In this document: in pieces, positions 14,101-28,394 of the stretch
Layout of the letters: each line of letters opens with the position of its first letter
Numbering within the stretch: the stretch's first letter is position 1
DNA from: Dicaeum eximium
Lineage: Eukaryota; Chordata; Aves; Passeriformes; Dicaeidae
NCBI GenBank assembly: GCA_013396995.1
Contig: VWZP01007937.1
Span: 620,001-684,000, forward strand
Direction of reading: 5' to 3'
Length of the DNA stretch: 64,000 bases
Made by a program: the position numbers and the translations under genes
Notes under the pieces: generated by a model
The model's database searches: none
Seen by the model: only the letters and a program-made list of their open reading frames with translations
What the model was told of the DNA's origin: nothing

Positions 14101-17100
14101 GATGGCAATCAGTAGCCTAAAACATTTTGTCTAGTAGCCCTGACATTTTTATGGCGGGATAATATGACATCCTAGTTATACAACTATGAAGAATCCATAA
14201 TGCAGTGATATAAACTAAATCAAGTTTTTCCTTTAATCCTCAGGCCACATTTTTTGATCTTACCTGACAAATTGCCAAATGTATGATCAAATTCAGGACC
14301 ACTCAACAAGGGAAGGGTAGGACCCTGAACTCTGTCCCAGTCTGAATCATCATCTAAATCTTGTATCCAGAAACAAAAGCCGTCTTCAAAAGTGCAATTA
14401 ATTTTCTCATAATCTGTGAATAAGAACTTACAGTAAATAAAAGATGACAAAGATGGTAAGTATTTTGTCAGAATTACACAGGAAGAAGTGTTGAACAATG
14501 TAAATTTTTAAATATGTTCATAAACCAGCCCACAGTGACTTAATTTCCTCTTTATGCAATGCAACAAAATTATGCAAAAAAATGTGTTGTTTGTACTTGC
14601 TGAGAAAACACTATTTTTGAAGGGCAGCCCTAAATACTCATTCACTTGCACTCATTCACCAACCTTCATTTCTGGTCCTTCTTTTTTTGTTTTCTTTGCC
14701 AAGGCCTGGATTGTTCCAGCAAGGTGAGCAGCAAGGGCTCAGCATTTGAGCAGAGTCCTGTGCCTCATGGCCCTGGGGTGCCCCTTTCTTTCTTATTTGA
14801 TCCTTCTTTGCTCACATTGCTTTGCTGTCTTCATCATTTTTGTTCTCATGATAGTTCAGTGTCTCTCCAGGGTGCCTTGAAATGCTCCCACATGACTGGA
14901 ACTTGCTGGGTGTCTGGATGCTTCCTGCGGCATATCCCATCCCAGCCACATTCCCTGTTCACCTCCTGCTCCAAATTTAGCAGCTGAAGAAGCCTTCACT
15001 TATCCAATTACCAAAGCATGAGTCATATTTCTGCATTTTCTTGTCACTGTAGATTTGCCTCATCCAGACTTTTCCCAAGGCCTGTTTACTGAAGTAGGTA
15101 TTTTCCTGAATATTATTTCTAAATGTTGTTCTTCACTTTTTTTTTTTTTTTTTAAATAAAGTTATTATGGTCAATGAATTCATAGTGTTGATTAGGGAAC
15201 AAACTGGCTGAGAGGAATGTGATGGAGGTGTGGACACAATTTTATTTACACAAATGTGTTTTGTAAGACTAGCTACTGCTAGATACAGGCTTGTAAACCT
15301 GTGAACAGCCCTACAGAAATAATTTATTTGATCTTTAAGACAGTATGATTTTTTTCAAAGTGGATCTAGTTACTGGACTGAGGCCAGAATGCTGCTTCCC
15401 TTTCCACCTCCATTTTCTCAAACTGAAAATGTAGACTGACCAAAATTTTGGGATAAAAAAGAAACAAAAATCCAAACACACTCACACACACACACACACA
15501 GAGAACACTTACTGTTTAGTTCACTCGCATTAAATGCAGTGTAAGTTCCATTAAAGCCATTATAATTCTCTGAATAATCAGATATAAACTGTGCTGTAGC
15601 CTCATGAGAAAAAATGTAAATTGTCTCAAGATTGGTCCCTGACAGAGAAGCTGAAAACAAATTAAAAAAAACATACAGTCAGAGAGAAAATAATCACATG
15701 CACATTAAAATTTTCAGTGTTGCCACAAAACCACAGTGGGTTTGTTTATTGAATCTTAAGGAATGGTTTTCCTGCTGTACTGTGATCCTGCTATAATAGC
15801 TTGAGACTCTTGAAGCATATAGCTGTTTGGCTGACATATAAATAATTGGCATATTCCATCTCTCATATCCACCAATATGGATATCAGCTAGTCTTTTACC
15901 ATTTTTCATTCCCATCCTCTACCTATTTCCAAAAATAAAGATAAATAATAATATATCTTTCTGACTTATCTTCCTATAGTCTATCTTCCAAATATGTTTT
16001 CCACCTCTGATGGAATTCAGCAGTATAGACTGAGTCTTGTGAAAAATGGGTACAATCCCAGTTTTCAGAACAGAATATAGAGACAGAGATAGGGTATCAT
16101 CAGTACTTCAAGATCTGAGGAAAACAATGCCATACTTGTAAAGATTTGCAGGAAGTTTTGCAGCACTTCTCCCACCAGTTCAGCTTAGATGCTTTAATTT
16201 TATGTTATTGTGTGTGATATTACAGGAACTTCTGACAATATACTTCCAATGAAACCTGGACTGCGCAAGACCATGAGGCTGATGAAGTTATCAAGATCTT
16301 TCAAATAAGGTCTTAAAAAACAAGTAGAAATTTCATAATGTATAAGGGTCTTATCTGGTCAAATTAAAGGGCAGACAGGTATATTGAGGTTAATTGTCTA
16401 ATGGGGTGGCTTTATGCAGGTCCAATCTTCCTCCTAAACATACATGTACAGCTTTTGATAACTCAAAATGCTTATTTTACCACTTAGATTTTATTATTAG
16501 AAAAGTATTATCAGCTGAAAAATAAACTTACCTCTTAAAACCTTGTCTTGTCCTAATCCTTCAAAAATACTCAGCACATCTGCATATGGTTGTGTTTCAA
16601 AGGAAGTGAAGTTCAGTTTAATGGACAACCCTTGAGGCACTCTAAGGCAATAAAAGAAACATAAACTCAAAACTGAAAATCTATTATTTGACTTCAGTAA
16701 AGTCATTGAGGTCATTGAGTGCTTGAATGATAAGTTCAGAAGCAACATGAAATTATATTAATCAAGATTATTAATCAAGATGATTTATTTGTCTAGCTTT
16801 TAGCTTGTAAAATTGCCAAAGGAATTGGGCATAAACCTTTTGTAACAGTGTGCATACACCTTTATGCACTGGAGTTAAGTGTATTCTAGAAAAGGAATGC
16901 TCTGAACTCTAGAATGTGATAATCAGTTCGAGAAGAAGTTTTTTGGATGATTTTGGCTGGGTTTTGTTGTCCTCTGCATCTCATTGCGTTGCAATCACTT
17001 TTTTCATACATGTTACTCTTAGATGTCTCACTGCTCAGGTAGACTTCCCAAACCCAGAGGAATAGCATCAAGATATCAATATGAACAGCAAGATATCAAA

Positions 17101-20100
17101 ATCTCTCTCCTGAAAGTCCAAAACACTGTCTCTTATGACAAAACAGGACTTGCATGCAGATTTGATGATCTCAATCTCACTCTTTGGGAAATTGTTATAA
17201 ATCCAAACCATCACGCATAAAGTTTAATGACAGAACTCACTGGAAGTAAAGTGTAAAAATTCTTGGCCTTATTTTGCTGCAGTTGTGGTCTATGGGTAAT
17301 CTATATTTAATTTGCTCTCCCATTTCCTTTCTGTTAGACACATATGGTAGTCCAAATTCTAAAATATTGCCAGCTTAGCTACCACTATGTGGGGTTTTTT
17401 CCAGAATTAGGAGAATCAATGAAAATAAGCTTTTAACAGCAATCTCCTGGTGCTTATCAGTAATGATAAGTAGAGAAGTGTTAAGTAAATACTCAGATAT
17501 TTTGCCTTTTAAATTTTTTTTGTTGTTGTTGTTATTTTATATATCTCCAGAGGGAAGAAATAGTTTTGGTTAGAAAAGACTAAAACATATAGTTAAAAGG
17601 TTCTTTTAGAAGGAGAGAAGATTGGATCTTCATTTGGAGTTAAAAGGCATGAAAATGTAAAAGCTCTTTCTAAAGGTAATGAGGAAATATTTCTAGACAA
17701 AGGCAGGCACAGGAAAAATCCAATCTCGGATGTATTGTAGGTTGCCTTTAACACATTTTTATAGGGATAATAAAAAACGTAGGTTACTGGAAAACCCAAA
17801 AGGTTCCCTCATGGAAACAACTCTGTTTGAAAGAGACACAAATTTTGAATGCCACTTTAAATTTCTTAGGCCTTTACTCTCAGTGTTGCCTGATTTTTTT
17901 AAAGCAGGTAAGTGGAAAATAAATTCAGATGGTTGTTTTTTGTCATTTTTCAATCTGTAATTACACTTATCTGCAGAACCTCTACTGTATTATTTGCAAT
18001 TGCTCATGACTCTTTCCAAAATGAAGTTTTTACTAGCTACATACCTGGTACAGATGTCTCCTAATACAATGCTTCTTGCAGCTATAGCAGCACTTGCAGC
18101 AACATTAACAGTTTAGAAGGAAGGAGGGCACTTGGGCCATGTTTATTTACTGGGCTCAAATTCTGCAATGCATGAAATGAGGAACAAGGCAGACATATTC
18201 TGAAGGAAAAAATCTTGTTCTTTTCCTGGGACACGTGTATTTTAAAGCCAGGTGTTGTCAGTAATTATTGATGAACAGTACCACCAAGGATGAGAAAGAC
18301 AAAAATGTACTATTCAGAAGGAAAACCAGGATTTCAAGGTGAAGATGAAAGTTCTGAACGAAATCAAAGCCTAGCACTTTCAAAGGAGCCTTTGGAATGA
18401 GAAGCCCAAACCTTTTCCAATTTTAAAGCCAATTTCTTAATCTCCTTTGAAATCTTCTGCCAAATGAATACTTCTCAGAATCAAAGAACAGCCCTTATTA
18501 CGAAACCATAATAAGAATTACTGCCTTTCAAAGCAGGAACTTCTGAATTGTCAGCCATAGGAGAGATTTTTTAGGACTGTCTAACTTGTGATCATCTGAT
18601 ATTTTTAGATATGTAATTTTGGATGAGATTTATCATGCAGTGTGGCTATCTTTTTTCTCCCTGGCCTAAGAACTGGACCTAGAGAGTCAAAATCAAACAG
18701 TTGTCCCTGTCTGTAGGTATATAACCTTGATTAAAAAAAAAAAATTGTGTGCCTAAGGCTTAACAGGCATTTGGTGCTAATATATATAATGCTAACTATG
18801 CAATTCTAAAACATATTCCTAAATTACATAGGTACACAGGTACTCTTAACTTACATATGAAACCTTTACACCTAAGTGACAAGGGAATTCTTGAAAACTC
18901 TGTTAAGTAAGAGTTACATCATATAAAGCCATTACCTGATAACTACTATTTAATGTAACCCTTTGGAAAAAAAAAAAAATCTTGCAATTATTTTGAGTTA
19001 TGTGAATTATTTTGAACTTACACTTATGTTCCTCTGGATGTATATTACTCACAAGATTTCTCAAAATTGTACCTAAGATCTTTTGTAAGTGGAAAAATTA
19101 CTGATAAAGTTATGGAGCTATGCATGAAGGTTTTAAACAAAAGTTACATAAACACAAAGGAGAAAACAGTATTAAATATTTTCTATGCTGGGATATTTGA
19201 GAATAAAAACAAATGGCATAAGACTATTGTGCAGGAAACAAGATCACCTCATAATCAAAAAATGTTAGGCATGAAATTATTGGAAAATGGCTTACACTAT
19301 TATCCATTGGCAAACAATGTTTTCATTATATGGCTTTGGATAATTCATGGAGTGAAAAAACCCAGAGGAACCAGTCAACATGAATTTTCCATCACAAACT
19401 GCAGCTGTAAAGATATAATGAAGAACATTTGTCAGAATGACATTTGAAAGACACAATCAGAGGCAAAATATGGGTGACCCTGGATATTGATTTACATGGA
19501 TTACCTTGGAACTGCTTTGTAAGCAACAATAGGAAGACAAAGTAAAATACACTACCAACTTATTCCTGTTTCTAATTCTTATCACTGTTTGATCTCAAAG
19601 TACTATATGAGAAGAAAAGAAGTACAGAAAATTCACTTTTAAATTAGACACAATCCAACTAATCCAAACTAGTCTAAACCAATTCAAATAATTCAAACAC
19701 AGCAATTGGATTTAGCTAATCCAATACTTTCTTTCATTTTACTCTATACTTTTATAAGGAAACAGGATCTTGTTTTACCAGTTCTTATCTACAACTAGTT
19801 TAAATCAGAAAACTGATTTACCAGAGACAATTTGATATCATGTGAAAAGCAAAAGTAGATACGGTTGATTATTGTTCTCTCTACTTTTATGAGCTTCCTA
19901 GTTCCTTGCTTATATATTACTGAGTACTCGAAGAGATAAGTGGATCTCCCAAGTTTCCTGCTAGCTATTGAATTCATTCAGCTGAGGTAAATGTCATTTA
20001 TCATAATCTATTTTTTCAAAGGTCTTTTACAAATTTTTTCCCCTTGGTATTGGTATTCCATTCTATGAAAGTTCTTCACCTTAAAAAAAGGAAAAAAAAA

Positions 20101-23100
20101 GTATTTTTAAGCCTCAGCAATATTGGAATGATAATTCATGTAGAGATTTTTTATTTCTGCACACACTGAAGAACTGCTGAAAGTTTTGCTTCATCTCTTG
20201 AACATTATGTTAGGAATCTGTCTCTTCAGTAGTTCAAAAAGTATCATAGGGCTTTCACATAAGGATAAAATCAGTACCACACATGGAGAGATAAGGACAA
20301 GTTCATCAATTTGAGACAGATGATCAGAAATTATACAGAGCTTTTAATTAATTTCAGAAATGAAATCATACCTATAATGATGGTCCAAATTATGAATAAC
20401 TGATCATATTGAAAATTAAATGTGAATTTTATTGAGCATAGTCTTTCTCTGGAAAATATATATAAAAGAATAAATTGGGGCTCCTTGTCTGTTCATTTTA
20501 TGAGTGTAAAATTCTTTCTGTCTGTCACTGTAGCAAATACAAAAAAGTCAAGCTTTATTTCAGGCAGCTGTACACCATAAATAAAGACTCTGCAGAATGA
20601 ACTTTGCCAACATGCCTAATGCATGAGCCGAAATAGAAATATATCCCTTTTTGCAATCTTTGAGAGGAAAACAGAACACATAAGATTTTAAATACATAGA
20701 GAAAAGGTCCATGAATGATAGTTATTATTCAATATTAGCATTAGAGCTGGGTATTGGGATAGAAGTACTTTTTTTCTCCACTTTAATTCACATATTTGCT
20801 GTCCTTACCAATGAGACGAAGAAAATCGGTGCGAGAAGGAAAGCACCCAGCTTATCAATGAAGATGATGAAAAAGTGGTGCTGTTAACAAGTAAGACATA
20901 ATCTGATCTAAAAAGAATCTTGTCATATGGACAATAGTAAAAAAGATAACCATACTGTCCTAATAAAATAAGTGACAAGTGTTTGCTCATTCATTTCTGT
21001 TAGAGTCACAGAATGGGTCAGGTTGGAAGGGACCACAGTGGGTCCCACCTCCCTGCTCAAGCAGAGTCATCCCAGAGCACATGGCACAGGATTGCATCCA
21101 GATGATTCTGGAATATCTCCAGTAAGGGATACTCCACACCCTCTCTGGGTGATCTGTTCCAGTGCTCGGTCACTGCACAGTAAGGAAGCTCTTCCTCATG
21201 TTCAGGTGGAACTTCCTGTGCATCAATTCCTGCCCCTTGTCTCTTGTCCCATTGCTGGGCATCACTGAGCAGAGCCTGGTCCCTGCTCTGACCCCTCTCT
21301 GCAGGCACTGACAGACACTGAGGAGGTCCCCTGTCACTCGCCTCCTCTTGAGGCTGAACAGCTCATCCTTCATCCTTTGCTCATAAGAAAGATGCTCCAG
21401 AGCCCTAATATTATGGTTGTTCTTCTTATTGTTCTCTTTTATTTGCTCCTTGTCTCTCAAGAGACAGTGAATGAATTTAAATAGGACAGCAAGACTCTTA
21501 GGTCCTTAGGTAGACTAGCAATAGTCAGTGATTAATAGTCAGTGTCAGGAATAAGCAGGAAGAGAGCAAGGACGGGTCCTGTTTCCCTAGAGCAACTCTC
21601 AGTGCTTCCTCCTTGCAGGGAGAAAGCAGCTGTGGTCAAAGATGGGCAGGAGCATGCAAGTCATTACATTTTTGCCTCTTGCTGCAGCCCAAGAAAATGC
21701 TGCAGCTGTTCTCCTAAGGAGAAAGGAGATACCCTTCATAGGAACCACGTCCACTCTTTCCCCAACATGAATCTTGCTGTCCACTTCTATTGACTAATGT
21801 TCCATACATGGGACATTATGAGGGCTTCATCCTGTTAGCCTTGAATTTGAAGGAGAAGCTCCCCAAACTGGTCAGATCAAGCCCACATACTTCACTTGAT
21901 GGGATCTTTCTCTGCCAAAGGCCAGTTCATCACTTTCTGATTAATCTCTCTCAGTGCTGTAGTGATGCTGTGAGGTGAGCAATCCCAAAGTGATAGTCTA
22001 GACATATAATAACTGCAAAGAGTCTGCAGAAACCCCTCCTGGGATCAGCCTCCAGTCTCTCTTTCTGTACCCTATGTGCTACATGGCTGCTTTACAGCAA
22101 TGCCAGTCATTATTAGTGGCTGTTGTTCAGACTGCACATTTCTCTAGAGACCCTTTCACTGAAATTGCTAGCTGTACTTTTGAGAAGCCTTTTGTTACTG
22201 CACTGCATTGTGGAGCCAGAAAGAAACCTTTCAAGATAATTTTAATCAATAAAAACAGACAAAAAAGGTGCTCAGTTGCCTGAATTTCTTCTGAGAATCT
22301 GAGATTTTACTGAATTCTCTCTAATGCAGGAAAGAGATGACTAAAATTCACTTTTTAGTCCTATATTTTTAAACCATTGACATTATGAAATCAGAAATGC
22401 TAGAGGGAATAACAATCAAGATGAAAAACAAACCAAGTTTTTTAGAGGACAGCAACTGTTTCACATGCAGGAGCACTTGTAGCATGAATTATGAATTAGT
22501 CATAAATCTTATTGTGAAACTCTGAAGAACTTCTGAAAATCTAAACAATTTTAGCTTTCATGTGACCATATAAAGCTTCTCTAGGAAAGGGAAAAAAGTG
22601 AAACATTAAAGAGGTGGAAAAATTTTCAGGTTTCCCAAGGGTTCATTGAGCTTCTTACCCCTCATTCCACGGGTTTTAAAAAATCTGCTACGAAATTTAA
22701 TACATAAAATTATAGAAGCTCTGAGCTTCCAGAGAGAAAACACTGAAAATGTAATCTAAGAAACACAGATCAACCTTTTGTCCTCCAGCCAGAACTGTAC
22801 TTCTATAAGGTTATGAGCCAAAACTACTCCACTAGTGGTAACTCACCAAATTGCTTGGAAATACCAGGCATCGGTGAAGATGAACAGGGGCAAGTCATCC
22901 AGCTCTCTGTACTATAACTACAGCTGTTTTCCCTATGACACTGTCTATTTGTACTCTTATTAATATTTATTTTATAATTTTTACTTTTATTTCTTTTATT
23001 ATTTGTACTTATTTATTTTATTTACTACTTCTATTAAGTATACATATTCCAATGAAATTTTTCAGCTCAGTTGTGCTGAAACGAGGAGTAGCATCCTCAG

Positions 23101-26100
23101 TTACAAAGGGGAAAACATACACAACTTATATTTGGTAGAGATCTGGGGAAATGTACACATCACATCCAAAAGCCATGTGCATAAGAGTCTGTGCCTCAGC
23201 TGAAAAACTCTACTCAAGCACAATTCATAACTTTAACCTCTGTGTGGCCTCCAAGGCACAGCTCAGTCATGTCTACACAGCTTTGACTTCAAGTATCTGA
23301 GCTTATTTTTCTCTGTATCTACTAAAATATAATATCAATTAAATTCTGTCATATATAAAAGGTATGAATGTAGTATCTTCAATAAAATGTGGGTGAAACT
23401 TGTAAATTCAGACCTAGTCGTGACATTGATCCACTGGAGTGAGTCCAGAGGAGGCCACTAAATTATTCAGAGGGATGGAGCTCTTCTGCTGTGAAGAAAG
23501 GCTGAGAGAATTGGGATTATTCAACTTGGAGAAAAGAAGGTCTTGGGGTGACCTAATAGCGTCCTTTCTCTGAAGGGACCCTACGAGAGAGGTGGAGAGA
23601 GTCTATTTACAGGGACCTGGAGTGACAGGACAAGGGGAAATGGATTCAAACTGACAGAGAGTAAGTTTATATCAGATACTAGGAAAAAAACTTCAGGAAC
23701 AGGTTGCTCAGAGACTGTATGGATGTCTCATCCCTGGAAGTGTTCAAGACCAGGTTGGATGGGGCTCTGAGCAACCTGGTCTAGTGGAAGGTGTCCCTGT
23801 ACCTGTCAGGGGGTTGGAATGAGATGATCTTTAAGGTCCCTTCCAACCCAGGCCATTCTGTGATTCCATGATGGTAAGTAAAAAGCATTCATTTTATGAG
23901 ATGTATTATACTACTTTATGAATATAAGGGTCTACATTTTTCTTATTTAGCAATACCTAAAATAAAACAAACAAACAAACAAACAAAAGAAAACAAAAAA
24001 CAAATACCCCCAATAAGATTGTTGTCTCAAATAAAAAAGTATTATGATATAAATTAATTCATGCAGAACTTCTTGGGGTTATGTTACCTAATGCTTTCCA
24101 TGGAACTAAGTTCTAGCTGAACCTTAGGACCTTCTGATTTCCTTAACCATAGAAGGACCAACTCAGAGCCAATAATTATTATGATCTAGATACGTGCAGC
24201 TATTATGATATGTAGACATTTTAATGTGCTTCAGTGGATACACTACTGAAGTATTTTGATGGATATTTTCCCCAAAATGTTCAGCCAAGTCTCCTTTCTG
24301 AGCTGACTGCAGTCAGAAAAAAACATAGGTAATGGGCAGAGAATCTGCAATTCTCTTTTTTTTTTTCTGAAGAAAATTACACATGACAGAGAGGTTCAGC
24401 CTGTCACAAACCTTCAAGATCAAGCTTTCAGTTTTTTTAAAAACCTAATTGGCCTTTTACTTGTTTGTTTTTAGAGCTCAGCATTTCACGTTTCTGAAAG
24501 CTCAAAGCAGACTGCTCTCACTGTTTTCCTCTTCTCACAGCAGAATGGAAAGAAGCTTTCCAGATTTCTAGCACCAAACTCTTTATTAAAATAAACCACA
24601 AAAAACCCCAAACAAGCAAACAAACCACTCAGGGAGTTAATTGCTCCCATTTCTTCTAAAACATTTGCAATGTTCTCTTTGTGAGACAACTTTAACTGAG
24701 AGCTGAGGCTGTGGAGAACAATGCAGGCAGCATTGACCTGCACACCTCCCCAGCAAAACTGCAGAGCATTTGGTAAGGAGCACTCTAGTCAAACTCCTTG
24801 GCACAAAACCTTTCTTGGGGAAACAAGGAAGTCAGATGGAATCATAGAGTAGAATCACATAGGTTAGAAAAGACCTCCAAGGTCATTGGATTCAGCCTGT
24901 GCCAGATCACCACCTTGTCACCCAGACCATGTCCAGCTGTTTCTCCAACTCCTCCAACGATGGTGACTCCACCACCTCCCTGGGCAGCCCACTCCAATAC
25001 TGTACAAGCATTTCTGTGAAGAAATTCTTCCTGATGTCCAACTTGAATGTCCCCTGGCACAGATTGGGGCCGTTTCCTCTTGTCCTGTCACTGGTTACCT
25101 GGGAGAAGAGCCTGACCCACACCTGGCTCCACCTCCTGTCAGGGAGTTGTACAGAGAGAGAAGTTGCCCCCTGAGTCCCCTTTTCTCCAGGCTGAGACCT
25201 CTCATCTCCTCACATGGCTTGTTCTCCAATTTTGTTGCCCTTCCATGGACCCTCTCCAGCCCCTCAATGTCCTTCTTGTGGTGAGTGGCCCAGAAATGGA
25301 CACAGTACTCGAACATAAGACAAAGGCAAACAAACTGACTGGCGCTGCAGGATGAAAACTCTTTATCTTAAACTCCAATGGGGTTTCAGGTCTGTAGTTT
25401 CATAGAAACACAGATGGGCTGAGGCTGAATGGACCTGTGGAGGTTATCTGGTCTGAACGTTGTTTGATATCACTGATGCAAATCTTCATATTAAATTTCT
25501 ATATTATTTTGTAATTTACATAGTATTTATGTTATTAATGTTTTTACACTAAGCAACTAATTCTGTAACCTTATATTAAAACAGAAATATTAATATTTCA
25601 TTGTTATTAAGCATATTCTTAATTAGTGAGAATTTTACAGACTGTTGTTTCCTCTTGCAAGATAAAGATTATAAAAATCGCTCGTATTATTTTTAGTAGA
25701 ATTGATTTGGACTTAACTGTGCAGTTTGTTGCCCATAAACTAGTTACAAACTACTGACAGTATTAAGCATGTTTAAAAAGACTGATTTACATGAGTTTAC
25801 ATTCTTACCACATCTTTTTTCAGATTCATCTGAACCATCTGGGCAGTTCAAGACTCCATCACAAAAGAAATCTTTGCTAATGCAGGTTGCACCATCAGCA
25901 CAGAGTTCAGCAGGTGGCAAACATTCAGCTGGAATGATAAAGATGAGAGCAATAACAGCACAACAGTAATGCAGTCTCACTACAAAGGAAAATTGACTTG
26001 CCTCTGGTTGCTTTACCACAAATCAAATCAACTACTCTATTGTGTTTTACAAAACTGCATTTTTAGAAGCCTGGAAGGAAATATCACATACTAAAAAGAT

Positions 26101-28362
26101 AAATTTGGCACAGAATGGAGAGAGTTCTCAGAAGTGAAATATTTTTTGAAATTAAGTTTGAAGTAAGGCTGGAAGAAAATGTCTGTGAATTCCTTTTTTT
26201 TTTCCCTTTACACAAATAAACTACTTTATGCAATATAAAAAATGACATTTTCCAATTTCTTATGTTCAAATAATGTGAGAAAACTGTACTTTGGTTTAAA
26301 TAACAGTGAAAAATCTCTGAGTTTAGGTAAATAGAATTTAATTTATTTTTTCAACTTTAACACATCACATTGTTGCACCTCATCATGCTAAGGAATCTGA
26401 TATTTTAACCAGCATATCCTAAAAGAGAGTCTTTAAGAATGGATTCTTAAACACTAGAATCATCAGAAACCACATGCTTTTCAGATTTACAAATTAAATG
26501 TATAAGTTAAGAGCAAATTTCCATTAAAAGAATACATGGGCAGATCCTTGAAATTATAAATCTTACTAATAACCTTTGCCTAGAGCATAAATATTCATCT
26601 ACTGCAAACAAACTCTTAATCTTTACAGGGTTTTGGTCTTAGATATCTGTAGAATTCAAGTAGGCCCTATTAAAGTGGATGGAAACACGCAGCTAAAATA
26701 AGCTTTGGAGAACTACTAATTACAACATTCTTAAAATTGCATTAAATTCTACAGAACTAGTAAGACAGTTCCTTGTCTCTACTTCAATAAATGCTTACAG
26801 AAAAAGATCAATGTTTCTGATGCAAGAAGGAAAAATAGTAATCTGTAAAATTTCATATTTTTCATTTTTTTTTTCATAGAGCTGTTGGTTCTACAATCAG
26901 ATTAAGTATGATATTGTATTGTGTGTCCCAGACTGACATCGGTATAGATGTATTGTACCATTTCAAAGTGCTTTACAAAACACTGTCAGTGTTGGCAATG
27001 CAAATGTTACAAAGCCAAAAGAGTTACCATTTTGCATCCAACTGGAAATTAAAATGAATCAAACACACTCTGCTAAAGTGTTGAAGGTGACACAGGGCCA
27101 GTGAATGAATTTCCACAGATGAGCAGAGACAAAACTGTGCATTCTAGACCCAGAGCAGAAATTCCAACCAATAACCCAGGGAGAGATTTTGCACCCATCA
27201 GCCCATCAGGCAAGAAATCATTGTTTATATACAACATGATCAACTTCAAAAACTAAACAGCACTGCCACCTCCTGGATTGAAAGAAATCAACTTTTCCTA
27301 CTTAAACATTATGACTTCTCTTTTAAATGGCAAATTATCCTAAATTGTGCTGTAAGTGCTATATTCAATTAAATAAGGGCAGTAAACCCATAAGACTTGA
27401 ACACATTAGATTGCTTGTAGATATCATATATATTTCACCAGGTAAGAAGGCTGGAGAATGTTTTCAAAGATTCAAACATCTTCAGCTTTCTGTCCATTGG
27501 AATTCATACTTTGCCATCAGTTTGCTTATTTTATTTTATTTTCCTCATGAAATTCAAGAAATTATATTAATAAAATAAAATTTTAAAAAGAGGAGCTAGT
27601 ACTAGTGTCAATGTGTGCATCAACATGCATTACACATGCAGCATTTCTACAGCATGTAGAGTCCCTTCTCTTGGAAGAGGTCTCCTTGGTCTAAGGTCAA
27701 GATATTGCATATCCTGAATTTTCAGGAGTGGAATACAAGGATTAAATGCTGTGAGGAGAGGCTGTACATGAGCAGTGCAATGTCACCATCTCAGATTGTG
27801 CTATGTGACCTCCCTGCTCCTCCACACACAGTTACTCACCCACTGCTGTTGAGGACTTGCTTGTAGTGAGTAGTCCTGAACCTGGACAAATATAGACCAA
27901 GGTAAGAACTCTACTTCTTGCTCTCTGGGAGCACCTTTGTAGTTGCTTGGGCAGAATTAAGCAGAGTTAATCTGCCTTTATATCTGCGTTTTTTGCTCCC
28001 CACACTCCAGGTAGGGCCAGCTTGAGTGGCTTGGTGCTGAACCTCAGGTGTCACAATAAACATAAGAAAAAATTATGTGAAACCCAAGTGTTTCAATAAC
28101 TTCAAAAGATTTCTTTCCTCCTTCCACCTTCCCCCCACTAAAATAGGAGCAATTCTTTTTGTCTTCCCCTGTAAAAGTCTGACCTGAAGTTCGTGTCAGG
28201 GAACTTGTAATTAAACTTGTGGGATCTGTTGAAACAAGAAAAGTTATGACAATTTCAACATTAGTACTAAAAGGTAAATGTATATTTTATGAAAAATAAA
28301 ATTGCTCTTCAAATCAATTAGGAGCCTCAAACCTATCTAGTATTTGTCGATATACATACAGG

Positions 28363-28394
<32 letters not shown>

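Larger units (their letters stand above)
10315..14263. other. Introns 14, 13 and 12, around exons 13 and 14
   Basis: Intron 14 is 10,315-11,321, intron 13 is 11,473-11,925 and intron 12 is 12,029-14,263. No repeats are recognised. Confidence 0.8.
14414..19295. other. Introns 11, 10 and 9, around exons 10 and 11
   Basis: Intron 11 (14,414-15,512) holds a GC-richer patch at about 14,690-14,985 with a 113-codon plus-strand open frame that I do not recognise, plus a T15 run. Intron 10 is 15,651-16,531. Intron 9 is 16,642-19,295. Nothing else is seen. Confidence 0.75.
19405..25808. other. Intron 8, 6.4 kb
   Basis: The largest intron in the window. It holds three long CR1 fragments in both orientations, a short CR1-like piece and an (AAAC)n run. 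A unique stretch at 21,540-22,280 has several open frames of 60-83 codons with no recognisable domain. Confidence 0.8.

Noticed and set aside
14646..14987. 113-codon plus-strand open frame in intron 11
   Set aside because: Low-complexity Ser, Phe and Leu content, no recognised domain, no splice or promoter context.
19067..19447. 126-codon plus-strand open frame
   Set aside because: It covers exon 9 of TMPRSS15 on the opposite strand. The minus-strand reading matches the CUB domain, so the plus frame is a shadow.
21057..21460. Open frames of 83-98 codons on both strands
   Set aside because: They lie in a CR1 3' fragment, which is not coding in this part.
22847..22906. 60-nt open stretch in phase 1-1 between exons 8 and 9 with a GTGAGT donor
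   Set aside because: The acceptor has no pyrimidine tract, and mammalian enteropeptidase has no residues between LDLRA1 and CUB1 that it could match.
24842..25316. Several overlapping open frames of 71-91 codons
   Set aside because: They lie entirely within a CR1 fragment.
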